A DNA stretch of 64,000 bases, from NCBI GenBank assembly GCA_000525675.1, contig CP002190.1, positions 2,914,001 to 2,978,000 of the forward strand, given 5' to 3'. The notes below the pieces were generated by a model that did no database searches, had not been told where the DNA came from, and saw only the letters and a program-made list of their open reading frames with translations. Below, in pieces: positions 16,602 through 25,894 of this stretch; position 1 is the first letter of the stretch; every line of letters starts with the position of its first letter. This stretch comes from Bdellovibrio bacteriovorus W (GTDB taxonomy: Bacteria > Bdellovibrionota > Bdellovibrionia > Bdellovibrionales > Bdellovibrionaceae). Position numbers and translations under genes: made by a program.

Positions 16602-16636
16602 AAAAAGCCCACAGTCTCAACTGTGGGCTTTTTCTT
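16602..16636 (+). terminator. terminator after mdh-sucCD
   Basis: The 14-bp stem AAAAAGCCCACAGT/ACTGTGGGCTTTTT has a CTCA loop and a T-rich tail. Confidence 0.93.
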
Positions 16637-16692
16637 TTTAATATAAAGTTTCATAAATTTATATTGTCATTTCATCAGGGCTACGAAATAAA

Positions 16693-18366
16693 ATGCCCAT
16701 GCTTATTACAACTTTATTTACAATATTAATAGGTACCTCCTCCGCAGAATCTCCGCAGTGGCAAGAAGGTTACGAAGTACCAATTGGTGGGCGAGCAAAT
16801 ATCTTTCATTGGCCCAATGAAATCTTCCACGAGAAAAAACAACAAGGTAAATTGCACATGCAAGTTTACCCCATCACCGTTACGGGCGTCCTTCCTCCCT
16901 ACTATCCAGTGAAAAGACTGATTGAGGATAAATCCGTGAATCCATTTAAAAACTGGATTCAAAAAATTCTTCATGGAGTCAGTGGTTACAAAAGTTTCAA
17001 TGATGTTCTAAAAAACTTAGGTCTCCATGCATATCCAAAAACAACCGACAGTGGCGTCTATGCAGTTCCTTATCCCAATGATCTACGCCCTGATACACTA
17101 ATGGGTTTGGGACTTATCGAAAGAAACGGGGCTACAGGATTTACATTTAGCTGCGCGGCCTGCCACTCAAGCAATCTCTTTGGAAAAACAGTACTCGGCC
17201 TTACTAACCGCTTCCCCAAAGCGAATGACTTTTTTGTGCGCGCAAAACAACTCATGGCCGTAACAGATCCCCATCTCTTCCAAGCCTATACCAAAGCCAC
17301 TGACGCGGAAAAAGCTCTCCTAATTCAGGCTCAAGATCGTCTACGCTCTGTCGCAGTCAAGTCTCCTATTGCACTCGGTCTTGATACCTCTTTAGCTCAA
17401 GTGGCGCTTTCGCTAAATAAGAGATCTAAAGATCCTTACGCATCCTACAGCCATTGGTATGCAAACTTTCCACGAGAAGATCAGATTTTAGATTACCATC
17501 CAGCGGATTCTAAACCTGCAGTCTGGTGGAATTTGAAATATAAAAATCGTTGGCTCTCTGATGGCAGTGTTGTCAGTGGCAATCCCATTTATACAAATAT
17601 TCTTTGGAACGAAGTCGGTCGCGGTGCGGATCTTAAAGAGTTGGAAGAGTGGCTTGCGAAGAATTCCCACATTGTCGACGAACTCACAACGGCCGTCTTT
17701 TCGATGGAAGCGCCCGTGATTACAGATTTCTTTTCCGAAGAGAAGATTGATCTTTTGCGCGCACAGCGTGGTGAAAATCTTTTTAATAATAACTGCGCCA
17801 AATGCCATGGGCGATATGAAAAAGCATGGAGCTCAGCAAATGCAGAAGATCTTACCCACAAAGAAAAGCTAAAAACCGTTGCCGTTCATTATAAGAAAAC
17901 CACGCCCGTTATTGATGTAGGGACAGATCCTTATCGCTATCGTGGAATGAGGAGCCTAGAACAACTTAATGACTTAGCTATTTCTAAGAAAAATAATATC
18001 AAAATAGTTGCACAAAAAGGCTACGTTCCTCCACCACTCGTTGGGATATGGGCTCGTTGGCCCTATTTTCATAATAACTCTGTACCGAGCCTTTGCGCCC
18101 TTTTATCACCTAGCCAAGAGCGGCCCGTGACTTACTATTCCGGTCACCCGATCAACCCAGAAAGTGATTTTGATTTTGAGTGCAATGGGTATCCCGAAAC
18201 TCAAAAGACGCCCCAGGCTTGGAAAACACCTGAGCACCTATATAACACTCGTAAAAAAGGAATGAGTAACTCAGGTCATGACTTAAATATCTTTATCAAG
18301 GACGGAAAGAATATCTTTTCTAAAGAAGATAAGAAGGACCTGATTCAGTTCCTACAAACTCTATAG
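16693..18366 (+). CDS. exported dihaem cytochrome c, RoxA-like
   Basis: The protein has 557 residues with an N-terminal signal peptide. There are two haem c sites, CAACH (154-158) and CAKCH (368-372). The C-terminal block VPPPLVGIWARWPYFHNNSVPSL resembles the RoxA/rubber-oxygenase-like dihaem family, where one haem activates oxygen. The protein is shorter than RoxA proper and the substrate is unknown; polymer or lipid oxidation in the periplasm is only a possibility. ATG codons at 16693 and 16699 are both usable. It stands alone between a terminator and a weaker hairpin. Confidence 0.82.
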   Translation: MPMLITTLFTILIGTSSAESPQWQEGYEVPIGGRANIFHWPNEIFHEKKQQGKLHMQVYPITVTGVLPPYYPVKRLIEDKSVNPFKNWIQKILHGVSGYKSFNDVLKNLGLHAYPKTTDSGVYAVPYPNDLRPDTLMGLGLIERNGATGFTFSCAACHSSNLFGKTVLGLTNRFPKANDFFVRAKQLMAVTDPHLFQAYTKATDAEKALLIQAQDRLRSVAVKSPIALGLDTSLAQVALSLNKRSKDPYASYSHWYANFPREDQILDYHPADSKPAVWWNLKYKNRWLSDGSVVSGNPIYTNILWNEVGRGADLKELEEWLAKNSHIVDELTTAVFSMEAPVITDFFSEEKIDLLRAQRGENLFNNNCAKCHGRYEKAWSSANAEDLTHKEKLKTVAVHYKKTTPVIDVGTDPYRYRGMRSLEQLNDLAISKKNNIKIVAQKGYVPPPLVGIWARWPYFHNNSVPSLCALLSPSQERPVTYYSGHPINPESDFDFECNGYPETQKTPQAWKTPEHLYNTRKKGMSNSGHDLNIFIKDGKNIFSKEDKKDLIQFLQTL

Positions 18367-18372
18367 ATACTA

Positions 18373-18404
18373 GAAGGGCCTCAAGCTCCAAACTCGAGGC
18401 CTTC
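18373..18404. terminator. weak hairpin terminator candidate
   Basis: GAAGGgCCTC and GAGGCCTTC form a stem with one mismatch just after the cytochrome gene. The T tract is poor (CTTTTT further on). Confidence 0.4.
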
Positions 18405-18569
18405 ATCGCACTTTTTGACCCACGCTCCCCAATCACCTTGCGCAGCTTAAAGTACTAAAATCATTAGAAAAATATAAAACTTTGTTAAAATGTTTTACAG
18501 GCTTTTTGAAATTTTATAGGGATGCCATCTCTTTCAAAAAATGAAGGATTCTTGTGATAATTTAGGGCC

Positions 18570-19289
18570 ATGAAGTTCAAGGTTTTTGCCATTTCATTCT
18601 TAATAGCAGCTATCTCTTCAACAGCTCTCGCTAGCTCGCCCGAGTATTATCGAGGTACACTCTTTGCCATCGATACTCGCGAACATCGTGGCTGCGCTGA
18701 TATGCAGAAGCAACTTAGAAGTCTTTCGAAATCTAAAAACATCGAAACTCTCTGCCACGGTAACTCGCAAAAGCCCATGGCCCTTATTCTGGTCTACTCA
18801 AAAGTTGCCGAATTAGAGTTTATAGCTGAAGCCGGAGCGGCTGTAGATCGCTCACCAAATATCGTGTCGCCCATTCAAGCTAATAAGGAAACCGGACACA
18901 ACCTTCGCCTGCATGCTTATAACCAATCTAATCAAATTGAGATCAAGTTCACCGAAGCTAACTCTCTGATGAACTCCCGTAGCACGCCTGCTACATTTAA
19001 ATTACCGTTTGTTATGAAAACAGATGGTCGCCTCCGTCACAAAACGTCTCTTTTAGCAAAAATTTTAAGTTTTGAAATGGTCCATGCGAAGTCTCGATCA
19101 CAATCAAAAACTGAAGAAGACAAGTCCCTCTCTCTTTACGACGTCATCAATCGTGCCTTTCAAAAGGCCATTGAGAATGACCGTGCCTCTATTGATCTCT
19201 TCCAGCTTCCTGACCTGTGTGAATCGCGAGGTCTATGCTCAGATGACTCGGGTTTTGGCATCGGAATTTCAATCAATATCAAATTCTAA
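18570..19289 (+). CDS. exported hypothetical protein
   Basis: The 239-residue product has a clear signal peptide (MKFKVFAISFLIAAISSTALAS). The mature part holds four cysteines that could form disulfides (CADMQKQL, ETLCHG, LCESRGLC) and no recognisable enzyme motif. The C-terminus GFGIGISINIKF is strand-like and aromatic-ended, which hints at outer-membrane association. It stands alone, about 200 bases after the cytochrome and 165 before ndk. I recognise no family. Confidence 0.7.
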   Translation: MKFKVFAISFLIAAISSTALASSPEYYRGTLFAIDTREHRGCADMQKQLRSLSKSKNIETLCHGNSQKPMALILVYSKVAELEFIAEAGAAVDRSPNIVSPIQANKETGHNLRLHAYNQSNQIEIKFTEANSLMNSRSTPATFKLPFVMKTDGRLRHKTSLLAKILSFEMVHAKSRSQSKTEEDKSLSLYDVINRAFQKAIENDRASIDLFQLPDLCESRGLCSDDSGFGIGISINIKF

Positions 19290-19453
19290 CTATCTGAAAG
19301 TATTGGCGGATTGCAAAACCCGCCTTTTTACCAACCAAGCCCCAAGTAAAGTCTAAAATAAGCGGTTTTTCGCAAGCAGGGATAGACAGAGGGCTGCGGA
19401 TTCGCTAAAACGTGTTGGCATCTAATAGATCAAATTCATACAAGGAGATATCC

Positions 19454-19879
19454 ATGGCAATCGAACAAACATTTTCGATCATCAAACCAAATGCAATGAA
19501 GAAAAACGCAATCGGCGACATCATCAGCATGTTTGAAGCAAACGGTTTAAAAATCGCTGCAGCAAAAATCACTATCCTTTCAAAAGCAAAAGCTGAAGAG
19601 TTCTATGCTGAGCACAAAGAGCGTCCTTTCTTTGGTGAACTTGTTTCTTTCATGACTTCTGGTCCTGTTTGCTTGATGTGCTTACAAGGTGAAGGCGCTG
19701 TATTGAAAAACCGCGAAATCATGGGTGCAACGGACCCTAAAAAAGCAAACGCTGGAACAATCCGCGCTAAATTCGGTGACAACGTTGGTGAGAATGCTGT
19801 TCACGGTTCTGACTCTACAGAGTCTGCAGCAAGAGAACTTGCTTTGTTCTTTGAAAAACAAGAAATCTGCAACGTATAA
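19454..19879 (+). CDS. ndk: nucleoside diphosphate kinase
   Basis: The protein has 141 residues from the ATG preceded by AAGGAGA; the frame is open 42 bases further upstream, but without support. The active-site histidine is H117 in NAVHGSDS, and the KPNAMKKN and [10 protein letters not shown] blocks are standard. It balances nucleoside triphosphate pools using ATP. Confidence 0.96.
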   Translation: MAIEQTFSIIKPNAMKKNAIGDIISMFEANGLKIAAAKITILSKAKAEEFYAEHKERPFFGELVSFMTSGPVCLMCLQGEGAVLKNREIMGATDPKKANAGTIRAKFGDNVGENAVHGSDSTESAARELALFFEKQEICNV

Positions 19880-19888
19880 TTTTATACA

Positions 19889-21076
19889 GTGGCAAAACGT
19901 TTTCAAAAAAAGGGAGCTCCGGCTCCCTTTTCTCATCCAACAATCGAAGTTCAGATTCAAAATCTTGCTGTAGGCGGAGCTGGTATTGCACGTCACGACG
20001 GCATGGTTATATTTGTACCTATGGCTGCTCCGGATGACCGGCTTTTAGTTCGTTTAACAAAAAAGAAGAAGAACTATGCCGAAGCTGAAATCGTTGAAAT
20101 TCTAAGCCCTGGCCCTTCACGCCGAGAACCGCCTTGCCCGGTAGCCAACACTTGTGGTGGATGCAACTGGCAACACATCTCCGAAGACGAACAGCGCCGA
20201 CAAAAGCAGGATATTGTCGAGCAAACGCTGCGAAAGTTTTTGCGCGGTCTCGACTTTCAAATGCTTCCAATCGTTTCTTCTCCCCAGTCTCTACGCTATA
20301 GAAATCGCATCCAACCTAAAGCGTATAAGGACTTTTTTGGATTCTTCGGTCGTCAATCACACCGTATTGTCGACATCAACGATTGCCTGATTACAGAAGA
20401 ATCCATCACAGAGAAGTTCTCTGAAATTCGAAAATGGGTATCCCCTTTGGCCCAAGACACGCTTCAAAAAATGGAAGTGTTTTTATCGGATGACCTTTCA
20501 AAGGTTCAATACAATCTGATCAACGATGAAGACGATACGATTGGCTTTTCTCAAGTTAACCGCTTCCAGAATAAAGATCTTATAGAAACTGCCCTAGACT
20601 GGAGTGGTGAGGATCACTACGACACGGTTTTTGACCTCTATTCCGGTGCCGGTAATTTCACGTTCCCGCTGGCTTCCCGCTTTCGCCTAGCTAAGAAAAT
20701 TCAAGCCGTTGAACTCAACCCTAAGCTTGTCTTAAAAGGCCTCAACTCCACTTCAGACAATCGCATTCACTTCCTTGAGTCCGACGTTGAAAAATATATT
20801 ACTAAAGCCCTGATCTCTTCAAATGATCTCGTTGTTTTAGATCCTCCTCGTGCTGGTGCCAGCCTTGAGGTGATGAAAAAACTTGCGGCCAGCGCTCCTA
20901 AAAAAATTATTTATATCTCTTGCCACCCAGTAAGTTTAGCAAGAGATCTACAATGGCTCTTAGAAGAATCAAATCGCTTGGGAACTGGCCTTAGGTTGGC
21001 CCGAGTTCAAACATTTGAGATGTTCCCACAGACAGACCACGTGGAAACAATCGCAGAGCTGAAGGTTGACTCTTAA
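19889..21076 (+). CDS. RNA uracil-5-methyltransferase (RlmD/TrmA/RumA family)
   Basis: A GTG start lies 9 bases after ndk. The 395-residue protein has an N-terminal TRAM domain (about 18-75). Iron-sulphur cysteines are C83, C89, C92 and C166, the SAM motif is DLYSGAGNFTFPL, and the catalytic Cys is C345 in ISCHPVS. The Fe-S cluster and TRAM domain place it with the RumA/RlmD-type 23S rRNA m5U enzymes, but the target (U1939, U747 or tRNA U54) cannot be fixed from sequence. No strong ribosome site is seen; coupling to ndk is likely. Confidence 0.88.
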   Translation: MAKRFQKKGAPAPFSHPTIEVQIQNLAVGGAGIARHDGMVIFVPMAAPDDRLLVRLTKKKKNYAEAEIVEILSPGPSRREPPCPVANTCGGCNWQHISEDEQRRQKQDIVEQTLRKFLRGLDFQMLPIVSSPQSLRYRNRIQPKAYKDFFGFFGRQSHRIVDINDCLITEESITEKFSEIRKWVSPLAQDTLQKMEVFLSDDLSKVQYNLINDEDDTIGFSQVNRFQNKDLIETALDWSGEDHYDTVFDLYSGAGNFTFPLASRFRLAKKIQAVELNPKLVLKGLNSTSDNRIHFLESDVEKYITKALISSNDLVVLDPPRAGASLEVMKKLAASAPKKIIYISCHPVSLARDLQWLLEESNRLGTGLRLARVQTFEMFPQTDHVETIAELKVDS

Positions 21077-21099
21077 GCTCTGAGTGATACCCTTTTTTC

Positions 21100-21855
21100 A
21101 TGTATAATTATATACTTGCCCTGTGTTTTCTATTTCTTGTGGGATGCATCTCTTGGGGCGATAAAAACAAACAAACTGCAGATCTTCACCTGCGCTTGGG
21201 CACTTCTCAAATTGAAAGTGGCAGCTACCCTGCGGCCTTGCAGGAGCTTCTTAAGGCAGAAGAACTTGATCCAAAAAATCCCGTTATTCAAAACAATTTG
21301 GGATTAGTTTATTTTTTTCGCGAACGCTATGATCTTTCCGAAAAACATCTACGAATTGCTTTAAAGCTAAATTCTAAATACTCAGAGGCGAGAAATAATC
21401 TCAGCCGAGTCTTAATTGAAAAAGGTCAGTTTAAAGAAGCTGAACAAGAAGCTAATAAAGTTATCAACGACTTAACTTATCCCAATCCCAACAAAGCTTA
21501 TATAAATTTGGGACTCGCACAGTTTCATCAAAAGAACTTTATGGGATCACGAATCTCGTTTGAGAAAGTTCTGGATTCAACGCCGGATGATTGTGTTGCG
21601 AGTACTTACTATGGGCGAACTTTTTTTGAAACCCGAGACTACTCTCGCGCCACTGAGACGCTGGATCAAGCCATTGGCTTCTGCCAAAGATTGATGTACG
21701 ACGAACCTCACTACTACAGCGCCTTGGCGTACTACCGAGAAGGGAATCGTTCAAGATCCCAAGCTCGCTTTGAAGAACTTGTTAAATTCTATCCTAATGG
21801 AAAATACCGCGAAAAAGCCAAGGGCATGCTTGGCTTGCTTCGGAAGGGTCACTGA
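21100..21855 (+). CDS. TPR-repeat lipoprotein, PilF/PilW-like
   Basis: The 251-residue product has a lipoprotein signal ending LFLVGC (lipidated Cys about residue 16) and then about five to six TPR units (LRLGTSQIESGSYPAALQ; NNLGLVYFFRERYDLSEKH; YINLGLAQFHQKNF and so on). This resembles PilF/PilW, the lipoproteins needed for secretin assembly in type IV pili, but the family is broad. It overlaps the RodZ-like gene by one base, and the four genes from 21100 to 25527 appear to be one operon. Confidence 0.82.
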   Translation: MYNYILALCFLFLVGCISWGDKNKQTADLHLRLGTSQIESGSYPAALQELLKAEELDPKNPVIQNNLGLVYFFRERYDLSEKHLRIALKLNSKYSEARNNLSRVLIEKGQFKEAEQEANKVINDLTYPNPNKAYINLGLAQFHQKNFMGSRISFEKVLDSTPDDCVASTYYGRTFFETRDYSRATETLDQAIGFCQRLMYDEPHYYSALAYYREGNRSRSQARFEELVKFYPNGKYREKAKGMLGLLRKGH

Positions 21856-23006
21856 TGAAGAAAACCGGCGCTATATTAAAAAAAGCACGTGAAGAAAAAG
21901 GTCTCTCACTTCATGAGATAGGTCTTTCTCTAAAAATTAATAGTAAAATTCTAAGAGCTATCGAAGAAGGAGATGAGAAGAATCTCCCTGCTAAAACATT
22001 CCTTCGTGGTTTCGTACAAAGCTATTCGAACTATTTACATATTGATACCCAAATGGTCTTGCATTCCTTCTATGAAGAAATGGGCTCCACAACTCCCCAA
22101 CCTTTCATCAGGGATACAGATAAGAAAGAGGACGACGCTGAATCGAGCGAGGTCACGACGCCTCCTTCGGTAGGAGCTCCGGTTGAAAATAAAAAAGAAG
22201 AAGAGCCCGTACCAGTTAAGGTCGAAAAACAAGAGGCCGAAGTTATTCCTATGAGACAGGAAAGTGCACCTTCTCAGAAAGTAGAAGCACTTCCTTCTAT
22301 GAATGATAATCGGCTCAAAAAATCATTAGGCTGGCTTTCGGTCGCCGTGATCCTAGTTGTTTCCATCGGCTTTACAAAAAAAATGATCGATAAGTATTCT
22401 AAAGAGGCTGAGGTCCCAAGTGCTGAAGTCGCTCAAACGATGGAAGGTGCAACACCGGTTATTTCTGAATCCGTGGATGCAGAAGATATTTTAGAAGAGG
22501 CTCTTGCTGAAGCGGAGACTAATTCTACAGAAACAGCAACTCCTCCAGCAAATACCGCTGATACTAAAATTGAAATTCCTCAGATCATCCCTCAACTTCC
22601 AACTGAACCCGTAAAAGAAACGGCTCCTGCAAAAAAAGAGGAACCTAAAAAAGAAGAGGTTAAAGTTGTTGAAGAAAAAGTAGAGAAGAAGGAAGAGAAA
22701 GAAGAAGATAAGAAAGATGTCGCAAAAGAGGAAGTAAAGCCAGCCCCTTCTGAAAAGAAAGAAGAAGCTATCCAGAAGCCAGTTGAGCTGATTGTTGAAG
22801 CTCTTGACGCTGTAGAAATTGAATACGCTTCTGTTTCAGGCAAACCTCAAAAAATTAAACTTTCTTCCGAACAAGTCCATACTTTTAAAAGCAAGAGTGG
22901 ATTGAAAATTAACTTCTCCAATGGCGGAGCTGTTAATTTAATTCTGAACGGGAAAGATATCGGAATTCCTGGCGATCTAGGTAAACCTATTAAATTGGCG
23001 TACTAG
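21855..23006 (+). CDS. RodZ-like cytoskeleton/morphogenesis protein
   Basis: The N-terminal helix-turn-helix is at residues 1-75 (GAILKKAREEKGLSLHEIGLSLKINS), one membrane segment lies at about 157-174, the periplasmic linker is Lys/Glu/Pro-rich, and a C-terminal DUF4115-type beta domain covers about residues 310-383. RodZ links MreB filaments to cell-wall synthesis and shapes the rod. The charged linker (EEPKKEEVKVVEEK...) is unusually long. The gene directly follows the TPR lipoprotein gene. Confidence 0.88.
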   Translation: MKKTGAILKKAREEKGLSLHEIGLSLKINSKILRAIEEGDEKNLPAKTFLRGFVQSYSNYLHIDTQMVLHSFYEEMGSTTPQPFIRDTDKKEDDAESSEVTTPPSVGAPVENKKEEEPVPVKVEKQEAEVIPMRQESAPSQKVEALPSMNDNRLKKSLGWLSVAVILVVSIGFTKKMIDKYSKEAEVPSAEVAQTMEGATPVISESVDAEDILEEALAEAETNSTETATPPANTADTKIEIPQIIPQLPTEPVKETAPAKKEEPKKEEVKVVEEKVEKKEEKEEDKKDVAKEEVKPAPSEKKEEAIQKPVELIVEALDAVEIEYASVSGKPQKIKLSSEQVHTFKSKSGLKINFSNGGAVNLILNGKDIGIPGDLGKPIKLAY

Positions 23007-23008
23007 TC

Positions 23009-24319
23009 TTGCAACAGCTTAAAAATATCTGGCTCATTAGTCTTGTTATAAAACTTGTTCTCTCGGCGCTTATTCCTTTAAGCGCCGATGAGGCCTACTA
23101 CTGGGTGTGGTCCCATCGCCTTCAATTAAGTTATTTTGATCACCCGCCCATGGTGTCCTGGCTTTTTCTTCTTGGACATCCCTTTGAATGGTTGGGACAC
23201 GCCGTGCGTTGGCCAGCCGTCGTTTTAGGACATGGCACTCTTTTAGTTTGGATATTAATTCTAGCTAAATTTTTTGATCTTCAAAAGATCAAAACATGGA
23301 TGCTCCTAGTTCTATTCTCGCCTCTTTTGGGCTTCGGATCGATCATCGTGACTCCAGACTTACCAGTGATATTTTTCTGGTCACTCTCGATACTCTTCTT
23401 TCTGCAAATTTTTCAGAACCAAAAACTTATCAACTATCTTGGCCTTGGAGTTGCTCTAGGTTTGGGCTTCACTGCTAAGTATCACATCGTTCTTTTTGTT
23501 CCTTGTTTGCTTTTATATATTCTCGCGGAAAAGAAATGGCGCGAAATCCGATGGGCTGGCGTGCTTATCACAATTCTTGCGGGCCTCATTGGATGTTTAC
23601 CTGTCCTTCTTTGGAATTACCAAAATGATTTTGCATCATTCAAATTTCAGATTGATCACGGACTCGGCGCTAATGCTTATAAATTTTCATGGACAACCAG
23701 CTACCTATTAGGACAAGTGCTGATTATCTTTCCGCCAATTTTATACTTCGCACTTAAGAAACATGTTCGCGAACTTCGCTGGGCACTTTACTTTGCATGG
23801 CTCCCGCTAGTCTTCTTCTTTCTGACGTCGTTTCGTTCTCTAGTAGAAGCAAACTGGCCGATCATTGCCTACCCTGCCGTTTTGGCCTTAGCTGCCTCTC
23901 ATGAAAAAATTAAAAGATCTTTGAAGGTTTATATTGGCTTTTGGGGAGCTATCTTCGCACTTGTCATTGCAACTCTCTTCATTCCTTCACTTCGCAGTTT
24001 GAATGAAAAAATTGATGAACCCTACCGACTTAAAGAGTTAAGTGCCATTGTGAATGAACATCAACCTCTCTATGCTAATAGTTACCAAGTGGCCTCTTCT
24101 CTTTGGTACTTTAGTAAAATTCCTGTCTTTAAAATTAAAGACATCAGTCGCTTTGATTTTTTTGATACTCTACAGGAAGCCACGCCACAGGGAACATTTT
24201 TCTATTTAATTAAACCAGAAAACGTTAAGACTCCGGCTTGGGTATTTGAGCAGGGTTTTGCAATAGTCAAAACTCAAAAGACCGAAGGTGGCTTTATCTT
24301 GGAGGAATACAAAAAGTGA
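23009..24319 (+). CDS. GT39/ArnT-like membrane glycosyltransferase
   Basis: A TTG start lies 3 bases after the RodZ-like gene. The 436-residue protein has about ten membrane segments. The first periplasmic loop has DEAYYWVWSHRLQLSYFDHPPM, with the Asp-Glu pair typical of dolichyl-/undecaprenyl-phosphate-dependent PMT_2 enzymes. These transfer a sugar from a polyprenyl carrier to a lipid or protein outside the inner membrane. Acceptor and sugar are unknown; position suggests an envelope component. It overlaps the next gene by 4 bases (GTGATG). Confidence 0.82.
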   Translation: MQQLKNIWLISLVIKLVLSALIPLSADEAYYWVWSHRLQLSYFDHPPMVSWLFLLGHPFEWLGHAVRWPAVVLGHGTLLVWILILAKFFDLQKIKTWMLLVLFSPLLGFGSIIVTPDLPVIFFWSLSILFFLQIFQNQKLINYLGLGVALGLGFTAKYHIVLFVPCLLLYILAEKKWREIRWAGVLITILAGLIGCLPVLLWNYQNDFASFKFQIDHGLGANAYKFSWTTSYLLGQVLIIFPPILYFALKKHVRELRWALYFAWLPLVFFFLTSFRSLVEANWPIIAYPAVLALAASHEKIKRSLKVYIGFWGAIFALVIATLFIPSLRSLNEKIDEPYRLKELSAIVNEHQPLYANSYQVASSLWYFSKIPVFKIKDISRFDFFDTLQEATPQGTFFYLIKPENVKTPAWVFEQGFAIVKTQKTEGGFILEEYKK

Positions 24320-25527
24320 TGCGCTTTGGAGTGATCTGTTCATTTCTATTGGTGTTTTATTTTTTGTATGGATTCTACGTCAATCAATACGATGTCTCTG
24401 TGGTAGTTCCACAAATATCTCGCGAACATTCAAGTATTCTTAATGACTATAAGGGTGTTTTGAATGTTCATACTGAACTCAGTAGTGGGTCAGCGCCGGC
24501 AAGCTCCGTTGTTGCTGCCGCTCGCCTGTCCAGTTTAGATTTCATCATGTTCACCGACTTGAACACGTTTAATATCTCTACGACGTCTGAGACTTATCAA
24601 GATGACTTGCTAGTTCTGGTAGCTGGTAAGTATAGCTATTTAGATTCAAGGCTTATTTACTACTCGAGTCTTGCGGAACCCATCGGTCATAACTTGGGTG
24701 AAGCCCAAGTGAAGCTCTCTGATTTGCTCTCTCAAAAGACGGGAGCTTCTAAAGATACCTTAACCATATTAACTCATCCCTATAAAGCGGGATACTCATG
24801 GCAGGGTGAAATACCTTCGGGCCTTGATGGCTTTGAACTTCTGAATTTAAAAAGTCTTTTAAATCGCGCTTGGGAGGAATCAAAACTCTCTACTTTTTGG
24901 AGTCTTGCAATCTATCCTTTCAATCCCAAAGTTTCTTTCTTACGCCTCTATACTGAGCCGCGGGATGAAATCGCTCTCTTGGATAAAGTCAGTCAAGAGA
25001 GGCGCATACTGGTCTATGGCGGAACTGAAGCAACAGCTCGAGCCATTCCCCTTTCAAACTATCTCATAAGGTTTCCGAGCTATCGCCGCACCTTTGAAAT
25101 CATGAGCAATCATATTCTGCTAAAGTCCGAGCTCACAGGTAATCTAGCGAGTGATAAACAAAAAATATTCAATGCCCTTAAGAACGGTAATTTCTATATC
25201 GCGCTTGATATGCTCGGTGATCCCAAAGGTTTTGTTGCCACTATCGAAGGGGACGGACCTTCTCAATTAATGGGGAATGACATTAAGTTTAAGAAAAATC
25301 TGACTCTAGAAATCGAACTACCTTCAAAGCCGCGTGATTTTTTTGAAATTCTTATTTTAAAAAATGGAAAAGTTGTTCATAGATCGAATGATCCTAAGGT
25401 GAGCTATCGTATTCCCGACCCTGGGGTTTACCGTGTGCAGGTAAGAGTTGCACCTATGCTCCCTCTACCTGATGCCAAAAAATGGTTCTCTTGGATTTAC
25501 ACAAACCCGTTTTACGTTAATCCGTAG
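24316..25527 (+). CDS. membrane-anchored PHP-like protein with degenerate metal site
   Basis: One N-terminal membrane segment (6-23) is followed by a PHP-like fold (residues about 45-290). The first motif reads LNVHTELSSGSA (N50, H52) instead of HxH, and the next reads FTDLN (D81, L82) where TDHN is expected; LTHPY near residue 155 is kept. With two metal ligands lost the protein is probably not a normal phosphoesterase. The C-terminal part (about 300-403) is beta-rich. It is the last gene of the operon with the GT39-like enzyme. Confidence 0.6.
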   Translation: MMRFGVICSFLLVFYFLYGFYVNQYDVSVVVPQISREHSSILNDYKGVLNVHTELSSGSAPASSVVAAARLSSLDFIMFTDLNTFNISTTSETYQDDLLVLVAGKYSYLDSRLIYYSSLAEPIGHNLGEAQVKLSDLLSQKTGASKDTLTILTHPYKAGYSWQGEIPSGLDGFELLNLKSLLNRAWEESKLSTFWSLAIYPFNPKVSFLRLYTEPRDEIALLDKVSQERRILVYGGTEATARAIPLSNYLIRFPSYRRTFEIMSNHILLKSELTGNLASDKQKIFNALKNGNFYIALDMLGDPKGFVATIEGDGPSQLMGNDIKFKKNLTLEIELPSKPRDFFEILILKNGKVVHRSNDPKVSYRIPDPGVYRVQVRVAPMLPLPDAKKWFSWIYTNPFYVNP

Positions 25528-25843
25528 TTAGCACTTCAACAATGAGACTCTTATCTGGTACCAACTGACAGGCTAAGCGCTCATTTGCAGCAAAGCCTCG
25601 ATCCTCTGCAAATTCAGATTCAATTTCATTTCTGTCTGGCAGTTCGGATAAGTCTGAATGAATACGGACGCGACAAGTCCCACAGGTCCCATTCCCCCCG
25701 CAGGTATTATAAATTGAAATTTTTACTCTCTCTGCAGCCTCTAAAACAGACTCTTCAGGATGACTCATGGGGACATCCCGATTGGAAGGTAAAAACTTAA
25801 TATAAATCTCAGACTTAGGGGTTTTAATGGAGAACTCCTTCAA
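25517..25843 (-). CDS. 2Fe-2S ferredoxin
   Basis: The protein has 108 residues. Cluster ligands are C48, C54 and C57 (CGGNGTCGTC) plus C92 (ACQL), the plant-type/adrenodoxin-like pattern CX5CX2C...C. It is an electron carrier with an unknown partner. It overlaps the 3' end of the convergent PHP-like gene by 11 bases. Confidence 0.9.
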   Translation of the reverse strand: MKEFSIKTPKSEIYIKFLPSNRDVPMSHPEESVLEAAERVKISIYNTCGGNGTCGTCRVRIHSDLSELPDRNEIESEFAEDRGFAANERLACQLVPDKSLIVEVLTTD

Positions 25844-25894
25844 ATTGGTAATCTTTAGTTGAAACCCGCACTACCATTTTGTATCAATAAATCC

